DNA from: Actinospineispora eucalypti
GTDB lineage: Bacteria; Actinomycetota; Actinomycetes; Mycobacteriales; Pseudonocardiaceae
DNA length: 64,000 nucleotides
Direction of reading: 5' to 3'
Assembly (NCBI GenBank): GCA_014208095.1
Contig: JACHMT010000004.1
Span: 868,001-932,000, forward strand
Shown one piece after another: positions 39,024-47,239 of the stretch. Within the stretch, counting starts at the first letter, position 1, and each line of letters begins with the position of its first letter. Below the pieces are notes generated by a model. That model saw only the letters and a program-made list of their open reading frames with translations. It was not told the DNA's origin and did no database searches. A program made the translations under genes and the position numbers.

Positions 39024-39614
39024 ATGGTTACGCCCTGGGACGAAGAGCGGCTCATCGGCGGCCACCCGGTCCTGGATCTCACGAACACCGTCTTCGACCG
39101 GGCGCACCCGGCGGAGGACAACGAGCTGCTGAAGACGCCGTCCGACGTGCTCGCCTGGTGCGCGTCGGCGGGCATCGGCTCGGCGGGCATCGGCTCGGTG
39201 GGGATTGGCTCGGTGGGGATTGGCTCGGTGGGGATTGGCTCGGCGCGGCCGCCTTCGGTCGAGGAGGTCCGGGCCGTGCGCGAACAGGTCTGGGCGGTGT
39301 TCAACGCGATGGCGCACGGCGAGCCGGTGCCGGCGGAGCCGTTCGGCGCGCTGCTGGAACGGGCCGGAACCGGCGTGCGCGCGGGTCAGGCCTCACCCGA
39401 GGGGTCGATCCCCGCGTATCTGGCGTTGCTGGCGGTCCAGGCCCGGTTCACGCTTCCGCCCGAGCGGGTCCGGTCCTGCGGAAGATGTGGCTGGCTGTTC
39501 CTGGACTCCTCGCGGGGCGGGCGCCGCCGCTGGTGCAGCATGAGCACCTGCGGGAACCGCGAGAAGGCGACCCGCCACCGCCGGGTCAGCGCGTCCGGAG
39601 CTTCCGGCGCATGA
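39024..39614 (+). CDS. CGNR zinc-finger/ABATE-domain regulator with pentapeptide repeats
   Basis: 196 residues. N-terminal ABATE domain (LIGGHPVLDLTNTVFDR) and C-terminal zinc finger C-G-R-C...WCSMSTCGNREKATRHR, the CGNR motif. These proteins probably bind DNA and sense a ligand. Between them lie five 15-bp tandem units (39165-39239) encoding S-A/V-G-I-G repeats, a flexible insertion absent from relatives. ATG at 39024 follows the A+T-rich ATATACTGAGTTCA, a possible own promoter. Its 3' end overlaps the convergent acetyltransferase gene by 29 nt. Confidence 0.85.
   Translation: MVTPWDEERLIGGHPVLDLTNTVFDRAHPAEDNELLKTPSDVLAWCASAGIGSAGIGSVGIGSVGIGSVGIGSARPPSVEEVRAVREQVWAVFNAMAHGEPVPAEPFGALLERAGTGVRAGQASPEGSIPAYLALLAVQARFTLPPERVRSCGRCGWLFLDSSRGGRRRWCSMSTCGNREKATRHRRVSASGASGA
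39165..39239 (+). repeat. Five 15-bp coding repeats
   Basis: TCGGCGGGCATCGGC twice, then TCGGTGGGGATTGGC three times, in frame, within the CGNR regulator gene. The last three are identical, so the expansion is recent. Confidence 0.85.
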
Positions 39615-40152
39615 TCGGGCGATCGCTCTTGCGCCGGGCGACCTCGTGGAACCCCGCGTCCAGGAAGGCGCTGGCGATGCCGGTCATCGCGGTGTCCGCC
39701 CCGGCGCGCCGCCCCTCGCGGGGTTCGATCGGGTAGCCCTCGGCGACCGGGTAGCCCTGGCCGGCGGCGTGCTCGCAGACCGTGTCCAGGATGGCCGGCA
39801 GCAGCCCCGCGCCGCGATGCCGGCGGTGCACGTAGATGCAGGTGATCGCGCAGACGGGTTGGTCATCGATGCTGGCCAGCAGCGGCGATCGCCCCAGCCG
39901 GGCGAAGGCGGCGCGTGGCCCGATCGAGCACCAGGCGACCGGTTCGTCCTCCTGGTAGACGACCACGCCGGGCGCCGGTTCGCGCTTGGCGAGCTCCCGC
40001 ATCGCCCGCCGGTTGCCGTCGCCCTTGCGTTCCATGAACTCGGCGATGGACAGCCGCCAGTGCATGCACCAGCAGCCGCTGGCACCGCCGTTGGCCCCCA
40101 TCACCGCCTCGAAGTCGCCCCAGGTGTCCTCAGTCAGCTCCTTCACGTCCAT
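39586..40152 (-). CDS. GNAT-family N-acetyltransferase
   Basis: 188 residues. ASGCWCMHWRL, then the acetyl-CoA site CAITCIYVHRRHRGAGLLPAILDTVCEHAAGQGYPVAEGYPIEP (R-x2-G-x-G/A as RRHRGAG). Acceptor unknown. ATG at 40152; GTG at 40155 directly before is the only alternative. Preceded by a strong palindromic region at 40166-40197. Confidence 0.85.
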   Translation of the reverse strand: MDVKELTEDTWGDFEAVMGANGGASGCWCMHWRLSIAEFMERKGDGNRRAMRELAKREPAPGVVVYQEDEPVAWCSIGPRAAFARLGRSPLLASIDDQPVCAITCIYVHRRHRGAGLLPAILDTVCEHAAGQGYPVAEGYPIEPREGRRAGADTAMTGIASAFLDAGFHEVARRKSDRPIMRRKLRTR

Positions 40153-40165
40153 CACTGCACCGCCT

Positions 40166-40197
40166 AGTAACCGACATTGTGTCGTTTACAGGTTACT
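40166..40197. promoter_or_regulatory. Nested palindrome before the acetyltransferase gene
   Basis: AGTAACC (40166-40172) and GGTTACT (40191-40197) flank the perfect palindrome CGACA-TTG-TGTCG (40172-40184). It sits 14 nt before the GNAT start and contains the stop codon of the upstream secreted-protein gene. Likely an operator; a terminator is the alternative. Confidence 0.5.
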
Positions 40198-40672
40198 CGT
40201 AGCAGTCCTGGTCCGCGAACTGGACGGCCACGTGGGCGACCTTCTTGTCCTGGCCGATCTCGATCCGGTACCGCGCCTTGGGGTTGCCGGCCGGGGTCAC
40301 CTCGGCGCGGCCGTAGTTGTCCAGGTCCTCCTGTTTGTTGCCCGGGTAGGTGCGGATCAGGTCGGCCGAGGTGGAGCCGGCGCCGATGCCCTCCGGCGTG
40401 CGGGTGCCCAGCGGACCCTGGATCGCCGCGATGCCCAGCTTCCGGGAGAACATTGCGTAGGTCTCGTCGTCGCCCCGGTTGTCCTTGAACCGGGCGGTCA
40501 CGCAGCCGGCCTCGCCCTGGAACGGTTCGAACGGGCCGATCAGGCCGGTGGCCAGCGCCTGTTGCTGGGTCATGCCCAGTTTGAGCGGGCCGAACCCGTG
40601 GGCGTCGACGGCCGGCGCGGGCGCCGGCGCCGGGGCGAGCAGAACGGCGGAAATCAGGGTAAGGATCTTCAC
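40193..40672 (-). CDS. Small secreted protein of unknown function
   Basis: 159 residues. Signal peptide (MKILTLISAVLLAPAPAPAPAVDA) then a domain starting HGFGPLKLGMTQQQALATGLIG, a pattern seen in small secreted actinobacterial proteins with BLIP/KOW-like repeats that open GLKLGMS. Two Cys (GCVTARF, DQDCYE) may form a disulfide. No enzyme motif is recognisable. The GTG start has moderate support. Confidence 0.65.
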   Translation of the reverse strand: MKILTLISAVLLAPAPAPAPAVDAHGFGPLKLGMTQQQALATGLIGPFEPFQGEAGCVTARFKDNRGDDETYAMFSRKLGIAAIQGPLGTRTPEGIGAGSTSADLIRTYPGNKQEDLDNYGRAEVTPAGNPKARYRIEIGQDKKVAHVAVQFADQDCYE

Positions 40673-40754
40673 CCGGCGATCATGTCACCCGAATGCGCAA
40701 CCGGCCAAAGACCTCGCACCCCTGAGCAATAGCCCAACTCGCCGCCCCACAGCC

Positions 40755-40820
40755 GATTCAGTGTCTTCAGCACGCTGATTCAGTCGGTTCGGCAGGCCGG
40801 TTCAGCCGCTTTGGCAGCGC
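40755..40820 (+). repeat. Three-unit 22-bp array related to the 24-kb arrays
   Basis: Units at 40755, 40777 and 40799 (GATTCAGTGTCTTCAGCACG, GATTCAGTCGGTTCGGCAGG, GGTTCAGCCGCTTTGGCAGC as first 20 bases each). The first unit closely matches the array at 24050. It fills much of the gap before the thiolase-like gene. Confidence 0.75.
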
Positions 40821-40853
40821 GCGCGGGTGCCGGGTCTGTGTGAGACTGCCGAG

Positions 40854-42317
40854 GTGGGGCTGGATCCGAGGACGCCCGTGATCGTGGGCGTGGGGCAGGT
40901 CAACGTCGCCGAACCTCCGGCGCCCGAGCCGCTGGAGCTGCTCGTCTCGGCGGCCCGGTCGGCCGCCGCCGACGCGGGCGGAGCCACCAACGGCGAGCGA
41001 CTGCTGGCGGGGTTGGACGCGATCCGGCTGGTGCCGTCGTTGACCCGCCACTACCCGGATCCGGCGGCGCTGCTGGCCGAACGGATCGGCGCCGACCCGA
41101 GGCATCGGGGCATCACCTCGGTGAGTGGTCACCAGCCGCAGGCGCTGGTCAACCTGACCTCCGCGCAGATCGCGCGCGGCGAGCTGGACGCGGCGCTGAT
41201 CGGCGGCGCGGAGGCCTGGCGCACCCGCAACGCGTACAAACGCGCCGGCGAGCGGCCGCAATGGTCGACTCAGGACGATTCCGCTCGGCCGACCGAACGG
41301 TTCGGCGAGGACAAGCCGTTCTTCGGCCCGGCCGAGGTGGCCGCCGGGGTGAGCCGGCCGACCGACATCTACCCGATCTTCGAGACCGCGCTGCGGAGCA
41401 AGCTGGGCCGGTCCTCCGCCGAGCACCACAAGCGGGTCACCGAGCTGTGGGCGGAGTTCGCCCGGGTGGCTGTGGACAACCCGTACGCGGTGCTCCGTGA
41501 GGGTTACACCGCCGCGCGGATCGGCACCCCCGGCCCGGACAACCGAATGATCAACTATCCCTACCCCAAGCTGATGAACTCCAACAGCTCGGTGGACCAG
41601 GCCGCCGTGCTGCTGCTCTGCTCGGTCGAGCGGGCGCGGGCGCTCGGCCTGCCCGAGGAGCGCTGGGTCTTCCCGGTCAGCGGTGCCGGCGCGAACGACA
41701 CCGACACCCCCGGCGCGCGTCACGAGCTGGCCGCGTCACCGGCCATCCGGCACGCCGGTGCGGCGGCGCTGCGCCTGGCCGGGATCACCCCGGACCAGCT
41801 CGACATCGTCGACCTCTACTCCTGCTTCCCCTCGGCGGTGCAGGTCTCGGCGGCCGAGCTGGGGCTGCCGCCCGGCCGGCCCCTGACGATCACCGGCGGG
41901 TTGACCTTTGCCGGCGGCCCGTGGTGCAACTACCCCGCACATGCCATCGCCACCATGGCCGGGCTGGTGCGGGAGCGCCCCGAGTCGTACGCGTTGGTCA
42001 CCGGGAACGGCGGGATGCTCACCAAGCACGCGATCGGCGTCTACGCCGGCCGGCCGAACGCCGCCGGCTACCGGGTGGAGGACGCCCAGCCCCTGGTGGC
42101 CGCCGAACCGACCCGCCGCTCCGCCCCCGAGGACTACCGGGGCCGCGCCGTGGTGGAGGGCTACACGGTGGCGCACGACCGCGACGGCCGCCCCACCGGC
42201 GCGATGATCGCCGCGCTCACTCCCGCCGGCGACCGCGCCTGGTTCGCCCGGGACGACGCCGAGACGCTGGCCCGCGCCCTCACCGGCGAGCTGGACAACG
42301 CCGAGGTGACCGTCTAG
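40854..42317 (+). CDS. Thiolase-like acetyl-CoA acetyltransferase
   Basis: About 487 residues, thiolase superfamily (SCP2/acetoacetyl-CoA-like group). DPRTPVIVGVGQVNV opening, YPYPKLMNSNSSVDQAAVLLLCS, DLYSCFPSAVQVSAAELGL and the GGLTFAGGPWCNYPAHAIATM C-terminal block with the GHP-like region. An OB-fold-like C-terminal extension (YRGRAVVEGYTVAHDRDGRP) follows. The usual N-terminal catalytic Cys is replaced (VSGHQPQALVN), so condensation or cleavage activity is uncertain. GTG at 40854 is preferred over GTG at 40827 because the latter abuts the repeat array. Overlaps the LysR gene end by 4 nt (convergent). Confidence 0.8.
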   Translation: MGLDPRTPVIVGVGQVNVAEPPAPEPLELLVSAARSAAADAGGATNGERLLAGLDAIRLVPSLTRHYPDPAALLAERIGADPRHRGITSVSGHQPQALVNLTSAQIARGELDAALIGGAEAWRTRNAYKRAGERPQWSTQDDSARPTERFGEDKPFFGPAEVAAGVSRPTDIYPIFETALRSKLGRSSAEHHKRVTELWAEFARVAVDNPYAVLREGYTAARIGTPGPDNRMINYPYPKLMNSNSSVDQAAVLLLCSVERARALGLPEERWVFPVSGAGANDTDTPGARHELAASPAIRHAGAAALRLAGITPDQLDIVDLYSCFPSAVQVSAAELGLPPGRPLTITGGLTFAGGPWCNYPAHAIATMAGLVRERPESYALVTGNGGMLTKHAIGVYAGRPNAAGYRVEDAQPLVAAEPTRRSAPEDYRGRAVVEGYTVAHDRDGRPTGAMIAALTPAGDRAWFARDDAETLARALTGELDNAEVTV

Positions 42318-43210
42318 GCGCTGGCATGCGCGCAGAGGCAGCGGAAGCAGGTCTCGGCGAAGACCCGGACGGGGTGCCGGTCGTCGTCCGCGCGCCAGAT
42401 TACCGCGAGCTCGGCGGGGGAGAGGTCGGGCACCGGGCGGTAGACCACGTCCGGGCGCCGGTAGATCTCCGTGTTGCCCTCGGCGAGCAGCGCCACGCCG
42501 AGCCCGGAGGCCACCGCCTCGAACGTCTCCTCGGCGGTCTGCGCCTCGGTGACCACGGTCGGCGGGGTGGCCCGCTGGTCGGCGGCCAGCCAGAACCGCC
42601 GGGCCGGGCCGGCCGCCGAGGGCAGCGCGATGAACGGCTGGTCGGCCAGCTCGGCCAGGGCCACCGCCGGCCGCCCGGCCAGTGGGTGGTCCGCCGGGAG
42701 CGCCACCCAGCGGGTCTCGGTGGCCACCACCCGCCAGGCCAGCTGCCCGGAGTCCGGCACCGGCAGCCAGGCGATCGCCACGTCCGCCTCGCCGTCGGCC
42801 AGCCCCGCGGTCGGGTCCCGCCAGGAGATCTGCCGGAAGCGCAGGCGCCACTCCGGGGCCAGCCGGGCCATCCGCTCGGTGACGTCGGGGATCAGGCCGC
42901 GCCCGATCCGGGTGTGGAAGCCGACGGTGAGCGCGCGCTCGGCGGCGGTCTCGGCCACGGCGCGACGGGTCTGTTCCCACTGGGCGAGCAACTGCCGGGC
43001 GCGGGGCAACAGTGCCTCGCCCGCGCTGGTCAGGGCCACCGCGCGCCGGTCCCGGTCGAACAGCTTGACCCGCAGCGCCGCCTCCAGCTGCCGGATCTGC
43101 TTGCTCAGCGCGGGTTGGGAGATGAACAGCCGCTCGGTGGCGGCCCGGGTGAAGTTCAGCTCCTCGGCCAGCGCGACGAAGTACCGCAGGTCGCGCAGGT
43201 GGGCATCCAT
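42314..43210 (-). CDS. LysR-family transcriptional regulator
   Basis: 298 residues. HTH: LRDLRYFVALAEELNFTRAATERLFISQPALSKQIRQLEAALRVKLFDRDRR. C-terminal LysR substrate domain (LTVGFHTRIGRGLIPDVTERM). Transcribed away from the LLM oxidoreductase gene across a 52-nt gap, which suggests regulation of that gene. ATG at 43210 is chosen over GTG at 43216. Confidence 0.9.
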   Translation of the reverse strand: MDAHLRDLRYFVALAEELNFTRAATERLFISQPALSKQIRQLEAALRVKLFDRDRRAVALTSAGEALLPRARQLLAQWEQTRRAVAETAAERALTVGFHTRIGRGLIPDVTERMARLAPEWRLRFRQISWRDPTAGLADGEADVAIAWLPVPDSGQLAWRVVATETRWVALPADHPLAGRPAVALAELADQPFIALPSAAGPARRFWLAADQRATPPTVVTEAQTAEETFEAVASGLGVALLAEGNTEIYRRPDVVYRPVPDLSPAELAVIWRADDDRHPVRVFAETCFRCLCAHASA

Positions 43211-43262
43211 AACCACAGGCTATTACAGAAGTGCTGGCTGGCGGCGGGTCGGCGTGGCCACC

Positions 43263-44117
43263 ATGGAGATCATGGAGCTGGGTGTCGCGGGGTTGAGCGC
43301 GAAAGCGGTACTGGGGCCGGCCGAGACGGCGCGGCTGGCCGGGCGGGCCGAAGAGCTGGGCTACTCGTCCTGGTGGGCCGGCGAACACGTGGTGTTGCCC
43401 AGCCCGCGAACGCCGGACGCGCCGATGGAGCCCACCGACCCGATCCTGGACCCGCTGGTGCACCTGAGCTACGTCGCCGCTTTGACCAGGCGGATCGAGC
43501 TGGGCACCGCGATCGTCATCCTGCCGCAGCGCAACCCGTTGGTGCTGGCCAAACAGGCGGCCAGCCTGGACGTGCTGTCCGGCGGCCGGCTGTTGCTCGG
43601 CGTCGGCGCCGGTTACCTGGAGCCGGAAATGACCGCGCTCGGCGTTCCGATGGCCGACCGGGGCCGTCGAACCGATGAGTACCTGGACGCGATGACCGAG
43701 CTGTGGACGTCGGCGGCGCCGGCCTACCGGGGTCGGTACGTCTCGTTCGAGAACGTGGACGCCCATCCCCGGCCGGCTCGGCCGGGCGGCCCCCGGATCG
43801 TGGTCGGCGGCCACAGCCCGGCCGCCTTCCGCCGCGCGGTGTCCCGGGGTCACGCCTGGTTCGGCAACGGTGGCCCCGACGACCTGCCCCGGCACCTGGA
43901 GGGCCTGCGCCGGGCCGCCGGCGAGGTGGACCGGCCCGCGCGCCTCGGCCCGCTGGAGATCATCTGGATGCAGGTCGATCCGGTGGACCTGGACGCCGGC
44001 GCCACCCGCCGCTACGCCGACCTCGGAGTGGACCGCCTAGTCGTCTACCCGCTGCCCCTGGCCGACCCGGGCGACGTCGAGCGCTTCCTGGAACACCACG
44101 CCGCCCTCCCGCGCTGA
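43263..44117 (+). CDS. LLM-class F420-dependent oxidoreductase
   Basis: 284 residues of the luciferase-like TIM barrel. LGVAGLSAKAVLGPAETARLAGRAEELGYSSWWAGEHVVLP, TAIVILPQRNPLVLAKQAASLDVLSGGRLLLGVGAGYLEPEM, RIVVGGHSPAAFRRAVSRGHAW, the pattern of actinobacterial F420-dependent enzymes (TIGR03619-like). Substrate unknown. ATG at 43272 (GGAG 5 nt upstream) is an equally good start. Divergent from a LysR regulator. Confidence 0.85.
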   Translation: MEIMELGVAGLSAKAVLGPAETARLAGRAEELGYSSWWAGEHVVLPSPRTPDAPMEPTDPILDPLVHLSYVAALTRRIELGTAIVILPQRNPLVLAKQAASLDVLSGGRLLLGVGAGYLEPEMTALGVPMADRGRRTDEYLDAMTELWTSAAPAYRGRYVSFENVDAHPRPARPGGPRIVVGGHSPAAFRRAVSRGHAWFGNGGPDDLPRHLEGLRRAAGEVDRPARLGPLEIIWMQVDPVDLDAGATRRYADLGVDRLVVYPLPLADPGDVERFLEHHAALPR

Positions 44118-44127
44118 CGCTTGAGCA

Positions 44128-44153
44128 CGCTTTGGCTCTGCGTGGAGATATGC
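44128..44153 (+). repeat. Solitary arm of the 2.3-kb palindromic element
   Basis: CGCTTTGGCTCTGCGTGGAG... differs by one base in 26 from the reverse complement of 2404-2429. It occupies most of the gap between the oxidoreductase stop and the alcohol dehydrogenase start. No second arm is nearby. Confidence 0.75.
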
Positions 44154-44185
44154 AACGTTCAGGCACTTGATTGGAGAGGATCGCG

Positions 44186-45100
44186 ATGCGAGCCCTGGTA
44201 CATGACCCCGAGGCGGCCGGTGGGCTGCGCTTCGCCGAGGTTGCGGAGCCGGACCCGGTTCCGGGGCAGGCACTGGTGGAGATCCGGGCCGTCTCGCTCA
44301 ACTTCGGCGAGCTGAAGTATCTGCCGCGCAACCGCCGGCCCGGCGAGATCCCCGGCTGGGACGCCGCGGGCGTGGTCGTCAAGGCGGCCGGCGACGGCTC
44401 CGGGCCGCCGGTCGGCGCCGGCGTGGTCACCTTCGACTGGCTGGGCGCGTGGGCGCGGCGGCGCGCGGTGGATACCGCCAACCTGGCCGTGTTGCCGGAG
44501 GGGTTGGACCTCGGCGCGGCCAGTGCGCTGCCGGTCGCCGGGGTCACCGCGCTGCAGGCGCTGCGCGCGCTGGGCGCGGTGATCGGCCGGCGGGTGCTGG
44601 TCACCGGGGCGTCCGGCGGGGTAGGCCGGTTCGCGGTGCAGCTGGCCGCGCGGGCCGGAGCGGAGGTGGTTGCCTCGGTGGGCAGCGCGGCCCGCGGCGA
44701 AGGGTTGCGCGAGCTGGGCGCGGCGGAGATCGTCACCGATCTGGACCAGGTCGACCGGCCGTTGTTCGGCGTGCTGGACAACGTGGGCGGCGGGCAGCTG
44801 GCCCGCGCGTTCGGGCTGCTCGAGGCGGGCGGTTCGGCGCAGAGCATCGGCAAGGCCTCCGGCGAGGCCACCACCATCGACTTCGAGGCGGAGCGGCTGC
44901 GCGGCGGGCGACGCCGGCTGGAGCCGTTCACGGTCACCGCGCCGTTCGGCGCCGACCTGGCCTACCTGGTCCGGCTGCTCGCGGACGGCCGGCTGGATCC
45001 GCAGATCGGCTGGCGCGGTCCGTGGGAGCGCGTCACCGAGGCGGCCGACGCCCTGCTGTCCCGCCAGATCCTCGGAAAGGGCGTCCTCGACCTCACCTGA
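44186..45100 (+). CDS. Zinc-type alcohol dehydrogenase/quinone-oxidoreductase family (MDR)
   Basis: 304 residues. GroES-like domain (MRALVHDPEAAGGLRFAEV..., SLNFGELKYL) lacking the catalytic zinc ligands of true alcohol dehydrogenases. Rossmann domain with VLVTGASGGVGRFAVQLAARAGAEVVASVGS. It is a zinc-independent NADPH-dependent reductase/quinone-oxidoreductase type. ATG at 44186 is preceded by GAGAGG. Substrate unknown. Confidence 0.85.
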   Translation: MRALVHDPEAAGGLRFAEVAEPDPVPGQALVEIRAVSLNFGELKYLPRNRRPGEIPGWDAAGVVVKAAGDGSGPPVGAGVVTFDWLGAWARRRAVDTANLAVLPEGLDLGAASALPVAGVTALQALRALGAVIGRRVLVTGASGGVGRFAVQLAARAGAEVVASVGSAARGEGLRELGAAEIVTDLDQVDRPLFGVLDNVGGGQLARAFGLLEAGGSAQSIGKASGEATTIDFEAERLRGGRRRLEPFTVTAPFGADLAYLVRLLADGRLDPQIGWRGPWERVTEAADALLSRQILGKGVLDLT

Positions 45101-45423
45101 CCGGCCTCCGACCGGTGCCCGTCCGCCCCGGGGACATTTGCTACGCACCGTGACAACCGAAACGGCTTCCGATGAAATCCGCGCCTGTTTGCTGGTCGAG
45201 TGCTGGCTCAGTCGGGTCCGGCAGCGAAAAAAATCGGACTGGACCAGCGCTCGATGAATACGGTCACGTGGCCGACCCGCGATCTGACCACGTGGCGTAA
45301 CCACAACGCGAACCCGCCGAGCGCGATGGAAAGGGCCGTTCGAGGCTCCCGGATGACGGGCCTCCCCGCGCCGTCCAAGCCGGAATGGGAACGGCGCCGG
45401 CTTCAGCCCGACAAAGATCAAGC

Positions 45424-45523
45424 TCGGCCTCGGGAGTCGAGGTGCGGCCTTGGGAGTCGGAGCGCGGCCTCGGGAGTCGGAGTGCGTCCTCGGAAGTCGG
45501 AGCGCGGCCTCGGGAGTGGGGGT
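45424..45523 (+). repeat. Five-unit 20-bp tandem array
   Basis: Units of exactly 20 bp (GCGGCCTCGGGAGTCGGAGC) at 45424, 45444, 45464, 45484 and 45504. It lies in the 584-nt gap 45101-45684, the longest in the window. The rest of that gap holds an inverted CACGTGG/CCACGTG pair near 45265-45295, the fmdB promoter region and otherwise nothing recognisable. Confidence 0.8.
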
Positions 45524-45614
45524 GCGGTTGCGCCCTGTCGGGTGGGCGTGCGGCCGGGGGCCGGTGTGAGTGTGAGCGGCGGGTAACGGGGGTGGGTCGT
45601 TCGGGTTGCCGGGG

Positions 45615-45655
45615 TTGACGCGTCCGGCATCCATAAATAGTTTCTAATGACATTA
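45615..45655 (+). promoter_or_regulatory. Promoter and palindrome ahead of the formamidase module
   Basis: TTGACG (45615-45620) and TAGTTT (45638-45643), 17 nt apart, form a plausible sigma-70 promoter in a locally A+T-rich patch. The perfect palindrome TAATG-A-CATTA (45645-45655) overlaps the likely transcription start and could bind a repressor. Confidence 0.45.
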
Positions 45656-45684
45656 TTTCAGGTGACAGCATTGGGGTGGCGCAC

Positions 45685-45966
45685 ATGCCGACCTACGGGT
45701 TCAGCTGCACCGGCTGCGGGCCGTTCGAGGTGCGGTGCGCGATGGCCGAGTCGGACGACCCCCGCCGTTGCCCCCGGTGCGCAGGCCCGGCCCGCCGGCG
45801 GTTCGGCGCACCGGGCCTGCGCACGCTCGCCCCCGGCATGCGCCGGGCGCTGGACGCCCAGGAACGCACCGCCGACCGGCCGGACGTCGTCACCTCGATT
45901 CCGCAAAAGACGTCCAAGACCCGGATCACCAGAGACCCTCGCCACCTCAGGTTGCCCCGCCCGTAG
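45685..45966 (+). CDS. fmdB: FmdB-type zinc-ribbon protein
   Basis: 93 residues. N-terminal zinc ribbon C8-x2-C11 ... C-P-x-C (MPTYGFSCTGCGPFEVR, RRCPRCAGPARRRF), then a basic tail. FmdB-family proteins are small putative regulators found next to fmdA formamidase genes, as here (next gene 25 nt on). ATG at 45685; three upstream in-frame codons starting at GTG 45676 are unlikely. A DNA- or RNA-binding function is inferred only. Confidence 0.85.
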   Translation: MPTYGFSCTGCGPFEVRCAMAESDDPRRCPRCAGPARRRFGAPGLRTLAPGMRRALDAQERTADRPDVVTSIPQKTSKTRITRDPRHLRLPRP

Positions 45967-45991
45967 GCACCAAGTCCGTAGGGAGCGTCAG

Positions 45992-47239
45992 ATGCCCGAC
46001 GTCGTCTTCAGCGTGGACCAGGCCCGTTCGATGGCCCAGCAAGCCGCGCCCGGCCACAACCGCTGGCACCCGGATATCCCGCCGGCGGTGCGGGTCCGCC
46101 CCGGCCAGGACATCCGGGTGGAGTGCCGGGAGTGGACCGACAACCAGATCGGCAACAACGACTCCGCCAACGACGTGCGCGACGTGGACCTGACCCGCGC
46201 GCACATGCTGTCCGGCCCGATCTACGTGGAGGGCGCCGAGCCGGGCGACCTGCTCGTGGTGGACATCCTGGACCTCGGCCCGGTGCCGCAGCAGATCGGC
46301 GACGCGCCCGGCCAGGGCTGGGGCTACACCGGGATCTTCAGCAAGGCCAACGGCGGCGGCTTCCTCACCGACCGGTTCCCGGACGCCTACAAGGCGATCT
46401 GGGACTTCTCCGGCCAGGCCTGCACGTCCCGGCACATCCCCGGGGTCAAGTTCACCGGCATCACCCACCCCGGCCTTTTCGGCACCGCGCCCTCGCCCGA
46501 GCTGCTGGCCCGCTGGAACGCCCGGGAACGCGCACTGATCGCCACCGAACCGGACCGCGTGCCGCCGCTCGCGCTGCCGCCGCTGGAGGAGCAGACCCTC
46601 CCCGGCTCGGCCACCGGCGAAATCGCCGCCAAGATCGCCCGTGAGGGCGCCCGCACCGTCCCGGCCCGGGAGAACGGCGGCAACCACGACATCAAGAACT
46701 TCACCCGGGGCAGCCGCGTGTTCTACCCGGTGCACGTGCCGGGCGCACTGTTCTCCGGCGGCGACCTGCACTTCAGTCAGGGTGACGGGGAGATCACCTT
46801 CTGCGGCGCGATCGAGATGGGCGGCTTCATCGACTTCCACGTCGACCTGATCAAGGGCGGGATGGAGACCTACGGCGTCACCACCAACCCGATCCTGATG
46901 CCGGGCAACGTGGAGCCGCGCTACTCGGAGTTCGTCACCTTCATCGGCATCGGGGTGGACCACACCACGGACACCCAGCTCTACAACGACGCCACCGTCG
47001 CCTACCGGAATGCCTGCCTGAACGCGGTGGACTACCTGACGAAGTTCGGCTACAGCGGCGCGCAGGCCTACCTGCTGCTCGGCGCGGCGCCGATCGAGGG
47101 CCGGGTCAGCGGCGTGGTGGACATCCCGAACGCCTGCTGTTCGCTCTACCTGCCCACGGCGATCTTCGACTTCGACATCAGGCCGTCCGCCGCCGGGCCG
47201 GTGAAGGCCGACCGGGGCAGCTGCGCGGTGAGCTCCTGA
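45992..47239 (+). CDS. fmdA: Formamidase (FmdA/AmdA family)
   Basis: 415-residue acetamidase/formamidase. HNRWHPDIPPAVRVRPGQDIRVECREWTDNQIGNNDSANDVRDVDL, GGNHDIKNFTRGSRVFYPVHVPGALFSGGDLHFSQGDGEITFCGAIEMGG. It hydrolyses formamide (or acetamide) to formate and ammonia in the cytosol, probably with a metal. GGGAG precedes the ATG. Upstream fmdB and downstream hydrolase are close and co-oriented; an MHS-type transporter faces them and may handle formate or a related carboxylate. Confidence 0.92.
   Translation: MPDVVFSVDQARSMAQQAAPGHNRWHPDIPPAVRVRPGQDIRVECREWTDNQIGNNDSANDVRDVDLTRAHMLSGPIYVEGAEPGDLLVVDILDLGPVPQQIGDAPGQGWGYTGIFSKANGGGFLTDRFPDAYKAIWDFSGQACTSRHIPGVKFTGITHPGLFGTAPSPELLARWNARERALIATEPDRVPPLALPPLEEQTLPGSATGEIAAKIAREGARTVPARENGGNHDIKNFTRGSRVFYPVHVPGALFSGGDLHFSQGDGEITFCGAIEMGGFIDFHVDLIKGGMETYGVTTNPILMPGNVEPRYSEFVTFIGIGVDHTTDTQLYNDATVAYRNACLNAVDYLTKFGYSGAQAYLLLGAAPIEGRVSGVVDIPNACCSLYLPTAIFDFDIRPSAAGPVKADRGSCAVSS

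Noticed and set aside
40827..40853. Upstream GTG as start of the thiolase-like gene
   Set aside because: It directly abuts the 22-bp repeat array and the added residues do not match family starts.
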